A stretch of 64,000 nucleotides of DNA, taken from G963666895 sp963666895 (GTDB lineage: Bacteria > Desulfobacterota > Desulfovibrionia > Desulfovibrionales > Desulfovibrionaceae). The stretch spans positions 1 through 64,000 of the forward strand of contig CAXXNS010000014.1 in the NCBI GenBank assembly GCA_963666895.2, read 5' to 3'. The notes below the pieces were generated by a model. It made no database searches. It had not been told where the DNA came from and worked only from the letters and a program-made list of their open reading frames with translations. Position numbers and translations under genes: made by a program. Shown here in pieces: positions 59,277 to 64,000 of the stretch (its first letter is position 1; every line of letters starts with the position of its first letter).

Positions 59277-59993
59277 CTACTTCACCAAATACTGCTCAAA
59301 GAGCAGGTTTTCGAACCGTCCGTCAGCCATGTACTGGTTGACCACGGCCAGGAGTTCCTGTTTCAGGGCCTCGCTGTTTGTCTCATCGGTCAAAAACGTT
59401 AAATCCTTATTCTTGAGATAATAATACAGGGCGTAGCGCACCGTGGGCGTGTTGCGGACCAGGTTGTCGGCCAGGGCGGTGTCCGGGGTGGTGAAGATGA
59501 GCTTGATCTCCAGGAAGCGGATTTCCCCGTTCTCGTCGATCTCCTCCACAACAAAGGGCTCCAGACTGACCAGATGGTCCTGCTGGACCTCCTCGGGGAT
59601 CTCGGGTTCGGGGGAGGGTTCCACCACCACCTCGTCCTCTGGCTTGGGCTCGGGCTTGGGCTCCTCGCCGCCGGAGAACAGGAACAGGGCCAGGATGATG
59701 AGCAGGAGGGCCGAACCCGCTCCGATGATGGTGAACTTGTTGGTCAGCCAGGGTGGAAGGGGCTTGCGCTCTTTCTTGGGCTTGGGTTCTGCAAGGGTGG
59801 GAGGGGCTTCGGGCTCCTCGGCCGCCTCCTCTTCCTCTTCCTCGTCTTCCAGGAATGGGGCGTCGTCAAGGTCCAGGTCGACCTTGCGGGCCGCCCTGGA
59901 CGCTTCGGAGTCGTCGAGCTGGGCCTTGGGACGGGGCCCCTCTTCCTGCTCCGCTTGGTTCTCGTCCGGTTCGTCCGGGACGACGAGCACCAT
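59277..59993 (-). CDS. fliL: Flagellar basal body-associated protein FliL
   Basis: A 238-residue protein: a highly acidic cytoplasmic start (a run of Glu near residue 52), one membrane helix (FTIIGAGSALLLIILALFLF), a Pro/Glu-rich linker, and the periplasmic FliL domain (EIRFLEIKLIFTTPDTAL.. to ..FENLLFEQYLVK). FliL forms rings around the stator and increases torque. The acidic extension is longer than in E. coli FliL (154 residues). Confidence 0.9.
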   Translation of the reverse strand: MVLVVPDEPDENQAEQEEGPRPKAQLDDSEASRAARKVDLDLDDAPFLEDEEEEEEAAEEPEAPPTLAEPKPKKERKPLPPWLTNKFTIIGAGSALLLIILALFLFSGGEEPKPEPKPEDEVVVEPSPEPEIPEEVQQDHLVSLEPFVVEEIDENGEIRFLEIKLIFTTPDTALADNLVRNTPTVRYALYYYLKNKDLTFLTDETNSEALKQELLAVVNQYMADGRFENLLFEQYLVK

Positions 59994-60014
59994 GGCTCAC
60001 CCCCTGGCCGCGGG

Positions 60015-60398
60015 CTAGTCGCCGAAGATCTTGCTGATCTTCTGCTGCAGGGTCTCCGGAGTGAAGGGCTTGACGATGTAGTTGGAGACCTTGGCCTGCA
60101 CGGCCTCGATGATGTTTTCCTGCTGCGCCTCGGCCGTGACCATGAGGAAGGGCAGATCCGCGTATTCCTCGCTGGCTCGGACCTTGCGCAGCAGCTCGAT
60201 GCCGGTCATTTTCGGCATGTTCCAGTCGGATACGATGAAATCGATGTTGTCCTTGTTCAGGACGTCCCAGGCCGTGGTGCCGTCGTCGGCCTCGACGATG
60301 TTCTCCAGGCCCAACTGCCGCAGGATGTTCTTGATGATTTTGCGCATGGTGGAAAAGTCGTCCACCACCAGGATGCGCATCTTCTTGTCGTAGGCCAT
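60015..60398 (-). CDS. cheY: Chemotaxis response regulator CheY
   Basis: A 127-residue receiver with D13/D14, phospho-acceptor D58 (IVSDWNMPKMTG), T88 (MVTAEA) and K110 (YIVKPF). RILVVDDFSTMRKIIKNIL and NIVEADDG are typical of motor-binding CheY. Within the flagellar operon between fliL and fliA. Confidence 0.95.
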   Translation of the reverse strand: MAYDKKMRILVVDDFSTMRKIIKNILRQLGLENIVEADDGTTAWDVLNKDNIDFIVSDWNMPKMTGIELLRKVRASEEYADLPFLMVTAEAQQENIIEAVQAKVSNYIVKPFTPETLQQKISKIFGD

Positions 60399-60412
60399 CT
60401 TTCTCCCGCCTT

Positions 60413-61201
60413 TTATTCCGCTTCGTAGCGCTCCCGGAAGTTCAGGCGCAGCTTCTTGAGCGCCTGGGAGTGCAGCTGCGATACCCGTCCTTCGGTGATG
60501 TCCATGACTTCCGCGGTCTCTTTCATGTTCAGTTCTTCACCGTAATACAGCGATATTACCAGTTTCTCCCTGGGCGTCAATTCTTCGATCAGCAAAGCCA
60601 CCTTGTCCACCATCTCCTGGAAGGCGGCGGACTGGAAGGGCTCGTTCTCGCCCAGGGCCTCGCGTCCGCCCAGCAGGTTCTCCTGGAAGGAGTCGATGCT
60701 GATGCAGAGCTGGTTCTGCAGGGCCTCCAGGCCTTCCTGGACCTCCTTGGGGCTCATGCCGGTGTGCTTTTCCAACTGCTCGGTGGTGGCCGACTCCCCG
60801 GTCTCGTGCTCGATCTTGCGCATGGCGTCTTCCAGCACCTTGACCTTCTGGCGCATGCCCCGGGAGAACCAGTCCATGCGCCTGAGCTCGTCCAGCATGG
60901 AGCCCTTGATGCGGTTCTCGGAATAGGTGTCGAACTTGATGCCCAGCTCGGGATTGAACTTGCCCAGGGCGTCCAGCAGGCCCAGGGAGCCCGCGCTGAT
61001 GAGCTCGGCCAGCTCCACGCTCTGGGGCAGCTTGGCCTTCAGACGCAGGGCCAGAATGCGGATTTTGGGCGCAAAATGGCGTACGATTTCTTCTTGTTCC
61101 CGTGGATTGAACTCGGTCCAGGGCCGGCCTCCGGCCTCGAGCTCATGCCACGGACTGGTCTTGGAAGAGGAGCTTCTTCCAGAAGAACTTAATGTTTCCA
61201 T
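60413..61201 (-). CDS. fliA: Flagellar sigma factor 28 (FliA/WhiG family)
   Basis: A 262-residue sigma factor that directs late flagellar and chemotaxis genes. IRILALRLKAKLPQSVELAEL (region 2 start), SAGSLGLLDALGKFNPELG and IKGSMLDELRRMDW are typical. The C-terminal RVSQLHSQALKKLRL is region 4. The ATG at 61201 lies 59 bases inside flhG; no start codon is available in frame before WHELEAGG that would avoid the overlap. Confidence 0.95.
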   Translation of the reverse strand: METLSSSGRSSSSKTSPWHELEAGGRPWTEFNPREQEEIVRHFAPKIRILALRLKAKLPQSVELAELISAGSLGLLDALGKFNPELGIKFDTYSENRIKGSMLDELRRMDWFSRGMRQKVKVLEDAMRKIEHETGESATTEQLEKHTGMSPKEVQEGLEALQNQLCISIDSFQENLLGGREALGENEPFQSAAFQEMVDKVALLIEELTPREKLVISLYYGEELNMKETAEVMDITEGRVSQLHSQALKKLRLNFRERYEAE

Positions 61202-61970
61202 CAACCTTGTCCGCCACTTCCCAGGTATTGATGATCCCGGCCGCCCGAGCGACCGCCTTGGCCGCCGGGGAGTCGGGGAAGAGCTCACTGAAGGGTTTCT
61301 GCTGCGTCACCGCCTTGCGCACCAGGGGGTCCTGGGGGATGAAGCCCACCAGGTCCAGGGACACGCCGCTCAGGAAGTGGTCGCAGGCGTTGTGCAGTTT
61401 GGTGTACACCTCGCGGGCCTCCTTCTCGCTGGGGGCCATGTTCACCAGCACCCGGAACCGCTCCACGCCGTGGTGGACCTTCAGGACCTTGACCAGGGCG
61501 TAGGCGTCGGTCAGCGAGGTGGGCTCGGTGGTCAGAATCAGGAGGCGTTCCTGCACCGCCAGGTTGAAATACATGACGTTGTCGTTGATCCCGGCCCCGG
61601 TGTCCACGATGAGGTGGTCGATGTCGCCTTCGAGCAGGTCCATGGCGTCCAGGAGTTCCAGCTTCTGGCCGGTGTCCAGGTTGACCATGTCGGCCACGCC
61701 GCTGGCCGCGGGCAGGATGCGGAAGCCGTACGGGGTCTCAAACAGGATCTTGTCCAGGCTCATGCCCTCGTGGAACAGGTGGAAGAGGTTGAGCTGGGGG
61801 GCCAGGCCCAGGATGACGTCCACGTTGGCCAGGCCCAGGTCCGCGTCCAGGAGCACCACGCGGCGTCCCATGCGGGCCAGGTTCCAGGCCAGATTGACCG
61901 ACAGGTTGGTCTTGCCCACGCCGCCCTTGCCCGAGGTGACGGAGAATACAAGGGGAAGTCTCGTGGTCAT
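61143..61970 (-). CDS. flhG: Flagellar number regulator FlhG (MinD-like ATPase)
   Basis: A 275-residue P-loop ATPase. SGKGGVGKTNLSVNLA (residues 13-28) is the deviant Walker A, VVLLDADLGLANVDVILG follows, and DHLIVDTGAGI is Walker B. It stimulates FlhF GTPase and limits flagellum number. AAGGAG precedes the start; its ATG overlaps the flhF stop (ATGA). Confidence 0.96.
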   Translation of the reverse strand: MTTRLPLVFSVTSGKGGVGKTNLSVNLAWNLARMGRRVVLLDADLGLANVDVILGLAPQLNLFHLFHEGMSLDKILFETPYGFRILPAASGVADMVNLDTGQKLELLDAMDLLEGDIDHLIVDTGAGINDNVMYFNLAVQERLLILTTEPTSLTDAYALVKVLKVHHGVERFRVLVNMAPSEKEAREVYTKLHNACDHFLSGVSLDLVGFIPQDPLVRKAVTQQKPFSELFPDSPAAKAVARAAGIINTWEVADKVDGNIKFFWKKLLFQDQSVA

Positions 61971-63202
61971 GCGTGCGTCTCCTTGGCCGTTTTTCCCGGG
62001 CCGGGAAGTTGGTGCTTGAACAGCAGTCGCCAAATGGCCTCGGGTTCGGCGGCAACCAGCCCGTCGGTGAGCCCGGGCCCGTAGGACAGGGCCGAAACCG
62101 GCAGTCCCGAGGCGTGGGCTGTGTTCACCATGTTCTCCAAAGATACAGGCTTCGTCGAGCTTCGTCCAGACCAGGCTGGTCGTTCCACGGCTGGGGGGTA
62201 CTGGTCCAGGAAGGCTTCCAACTGGGCCGGGGCGTAGTGGGGCGAGAGCACCAGGTGCAGGGCCTGTGTCGTCGCCCGAGACCGGTCCAGGCCCATGCGC
62301 TCCATCCAGTCGGTCAGGGACTCTCCCTTGGCCAGGGCGGGCAGGTCCACGAGTATCAGGTCGAAGGCGTCCCGGGCCTCTTTGAACAGCGGCCTGGGAA
62401 GTCTTCGGCCGCGGCCGCCTCGCGGAAGGCCAGGCCCGACAGCTCGGCGTAGTGGAAGCAGAGGTCTTGACGGCCCGAACTCCCGCAGCCTGTCGGCGTT
62501 GATACGAGGCAGACGCGGGTCTTGGGATTTTCGTGCTTGGCGGCCAGGGCCATGCGCAGGGTGCAGGTGGTCTTGCCCACGCCCACGGGACCGGCCAGGG
62601 CGTGGAATTTCTGGGGCCAGGTGCGCGGGCCGAAGGGCAGGGCCCTGGCCAGCCTCCTCCAGCACCGGCAGCACGGTCTGCTCCGGGTTCGTCACGCAGG
62701 CTTGTGAAAGACCAGGGGCCAGCCCGATCTCGGCACACGCCTTCCCGCTCCAGGTACTCCAGGGCCACCCGCTGCCTGGGGGACAGGCGCTCCAGGTCCA
62801 TCTGGGGCTTCGCATGAGCAGGGTCATGAAGTGGTGCTTGATCTGCCGCCATTCGCGGGAAAAGCGGGTGGAGCCGTCCAGGGCCTCGGCCAGGAAGTCG
62901 TCACGGGTGACGCGGCCGTTGCCGTTGTTGCCCGCGGCCGCGCTTTTGCGCTGGGCGGCGGCCCGGGAGATGGACACCCGGTCGCGCCGGCCGCCGACAC
63001 CGGCCAAAGCCTGGGTCAGGGGACCGGAACCGTTGCCGGAACCGTTTGTCTGGGGCTCCAGGCCGACCATGATCTCACAGAGCTTGCAGCCCTCCTCCTC
63101 AATGGACTTCTTGGAGAGGATCACGACGTCGTTGCCCAGTTCCGCCTTGATGCGCGTCAGGGTCTCGGCGGGACTCTTTCCGGTGTAGGTCTTAACTTGC
63201 AT
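61967..63202 (-). CDS. flhF: Flagellar placement GTPase FlhF, broken by several apparent single-base indels
   Basis: An SRP-type GTPase that sets where polar flagella form. The start (MQVKTYTGKSPAETLTRIKA) is typical. The remaining parts are found only by changing frame: KPQMDLERLSPRQRVALEYL, FHALAGPVGVGKTTCTLRMA (P-loop), INADRLREFG, DLCFHYAELSGLAFREA and FDLILVDLPALAKGES (Walker B). I count about eight frame changes, near 62,810, 62,735, 62,655, 62,505, 62,480, 62,400, 62,195 and 62,140. At several of them one base seems to be missing from a short run. Flanking genes are intact. Confidence 0.85.
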   Translation of the reverse strand: MQVKTYTGKSPAETLTRIKAELGNDVVILSKKSIEEEGCKLCEIMVGLEPQTNGSGNGSGPLTQALAGVGGRRDRVSISRAAAQRKSAAAGNNGNGRVTRDDFLAEALDGSTRFSREWRQIKHHFMTLLMRSPRWTWSACPPGSGWPWSTWSGKACAEIGLAPGLSQACVTNPEQTVLPVLEEAGQGPALRPAHLAPEIPRPGRSRGRGQDHLHPAHGPGRQARKSQDPRLPRINADRLREFGPSRPLLPLRRAVGPGLPRGGRGRRLPRPLFKEARDAFDLILVDLPALAKGESLTDWMERMGLDRSRATTQALHLVLSPHYAPAQLEAFLDQYPPAVERPAWSGRSSTKPVSLENMVNTAHASGLPVSALSYGPGLTDGLVAAEPEAIWRLLFKHQLPGPGKTAKETHA

Positions 63203-63206
63203 GGCG

Positions 63207-64000
63207 TCAGCTCAGCACCACGCTGGCCACGGATTGGATCTTCACGTCCGCGGGAATCTCGGCCTGGGACATGACCGGCAGGGAGGGGAGGAACCGGATG
63301 CCAGCAAGCTGGGCCAGATGCGGCCGGACCACGGGGTGGTCGAGCAGCACGGGCTGGCCGTCCACGCCCACCGGGCCGATTCCACGGCCTTGTTGATGGT
63401 GCTTGATGATCTTCTGGGCCAGGCCCGGCTCCAGGGCCAGGTAGGAGCCCGGAGTCGGTCTGGCGCAGGCCTTCCTGCAGGATCCCTCCACGGTGTGGTC
63501 CAGGGTCAGGATGGGCAGGGTGCCGTCCTGAGGCCAGGTGGGGCTTGAGGATGGTGCGGCCCATGCGCCGCGCACGTATTCGGTGAGCTGGGTCCGGTGT
63601 CCTGGATGGCCGGGCCGTAGTCGGCCAGGGTCTCCACGATGGTCAGCAGGTCGCGGATGGACACGCCCTCGCTGCACCAGGTTCTGGAGCACCTTCTGCA
63701 CCACGCCCAGGCTCAGGGTGCCGGGCACCAGGTTCTCCACGGCCTTGGGCGCGCGCTTGGCCAGGTTGTCCAGCAGTTCCTGCACCTCCTGGCGGCCCAG
63801 GAACTCGTGCAGGCTGTGCGCTTGAAGACCTCGGTCAGGTGGGTGGCGATGACGGTGGACGGGTCGACCACGGTGTAGCCGGCCAGCATGGCCTCTTCCT
63901 TCTGGCCTCGGGAATCCAGAGGGCGGGCAGGTTGAAGGCCGGTTCCACGGTCTCCACGCCCTTGATGCGGTGCTTGGCGTCGCCGGGGTCCATGGCCAGG
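63207..64000 (-). CDS. flhA: Flagellar export protein FlhA, C-terminal part, frameshifted and cut by the window end
   Basis: The C-terminal cytoplasmic domain of the export gate. Pieces in different frames read GYTVVDPSTVIATHLTEV, QELLDNLAKRAPKAVENLVP, GVVQKVLQNLV, DGTLPILTLDHTVE, SYLALEPGLAQKII and DVKIQSVASVVLS before the stop. All are FlhA blocks in correct order. At least six single-base indels are needed to join them. The membrane domain lies beyond 64,000. Confidence 0.85.
   Translation of the reverse strand, partial: WPWTPATPSTASRAWRPWNRPSTCPPSGFPRPEGRGHAGRLHRGRPVHRHRHPPDRGLQAHSLHEFLGRQEVQELLDNLAKRAPKAVENLVPGTLSLGVVQKVLQNLVQRGRVHPRPADHRGDPGRLRPGHPGHRTQLTEYVRGAWAAPSSSPTWPQDGTLPILTLDHTVEGSCRKACARPTPGSYLALEPGLAQKIIKHHQQGRGIGPVGVDGQPVLLDHPVVRPHLAQLAGIRFLPSLPVMSQAEIPADVKIQSVASVVLS

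Noticed and set aside
62130..64000. flhF and flhA as decaying pseudogenes
   Set aside because: Conserved blocks remain in order across many isolated indels and neighbouring flagellar genes are intact, so sequence error is more likely.

Overview
The window looks like chromosomal DNA from a GC-rich sulfate-reducing member of the Desulfovibrionaceae (Desulfovibrio or Pseudodesulfovibrio type). This is an inference from gene content. It carries dsrC with the classic two-cysteine C-terminal arm, a decaheme cytochrome directly followed by rnfCDGEAB in the order known from Desulfovibrio, large TPR and glycosyltransferase proteins, and a flhA-flhF-flhG-fliA-cheY-fliL flagellar cluster. Genes are densely packed with many ATGA or GTGA overlaps. 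No CRISPR array, insertion sequence or prophage module is visible.

Layout. 0-5.5 kb: the start of dTDP-glucose synthase (rfbA), a DUF1614 membrane protein, a Mog/MoaB-type molybdopterin protein, an orphan TolC, a tiny dual-CxxC protein and a GT4 glycosyltransferase. 5.5-12 kb: a MoaE-like protein, a 903-residue TPR membrane protein with a CCHC zinc knuckle, gpmA-mutY, a VgrG-related protein and a small exported protein. 12.2-15.6 kb: ribB under an FMN riboswitch, an RqcH-like NFACT protein, a DksA-type regulator and a tRNA Gly-Cys-Gly array. 15.6-24.7 kb: a ferredoxin-nitroreductase, a methyltransferase-like protein, a phosphatidylserine-decarboxylase-like protein without its pyruvoyl serine, a leucine leader peptide with leuACDB, an AraC regulator and an EamA exporter. 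24.7-30.5 kb: a GIY-YIG protein, then a compact operon of ABC-F, Nudix, metF, asd and a class IV aminotransferase.

30.5-39.4 kb: two glycosyltransferases, a zinc-ribbon/SulP/STAS/cyclic-nucleotide fusion protein, rfbDB, trmL, an unknown gene and tRNA-Val. 39.4-47.4 kb: the Rnf complex with its decaheme cytochrome and an atypical thioredoxin-reductase-like flavoprotein. RnfC has lost the usual NADH-binding loop, RnfB has gained an NfnB/GltD-like NAD(P)-binding flavoprotein domain, and RnfD lacks the FMN-attachment motif. 47.5-53 kb: an HD protein, a response regulator and a coupled Tim44-like / methyltransferase / YcaO-TPR operon directly before dsrC. 53-57.6 kb: rpmE, DUF1385, prfA, a 126-base palindromic element, prmC, and lpxC behind a sigma-54-type promoter. 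57.7-64 kb: flagellar and chemotaxis genes on the minus strand.

Sequence quality matters. rfbB and lpxC each carry one apparent extra base, and the last ~1.9 kb (flhF and flhA) carries more than a dozen apparent single-base indels. These look like assembly errors rather than biology.
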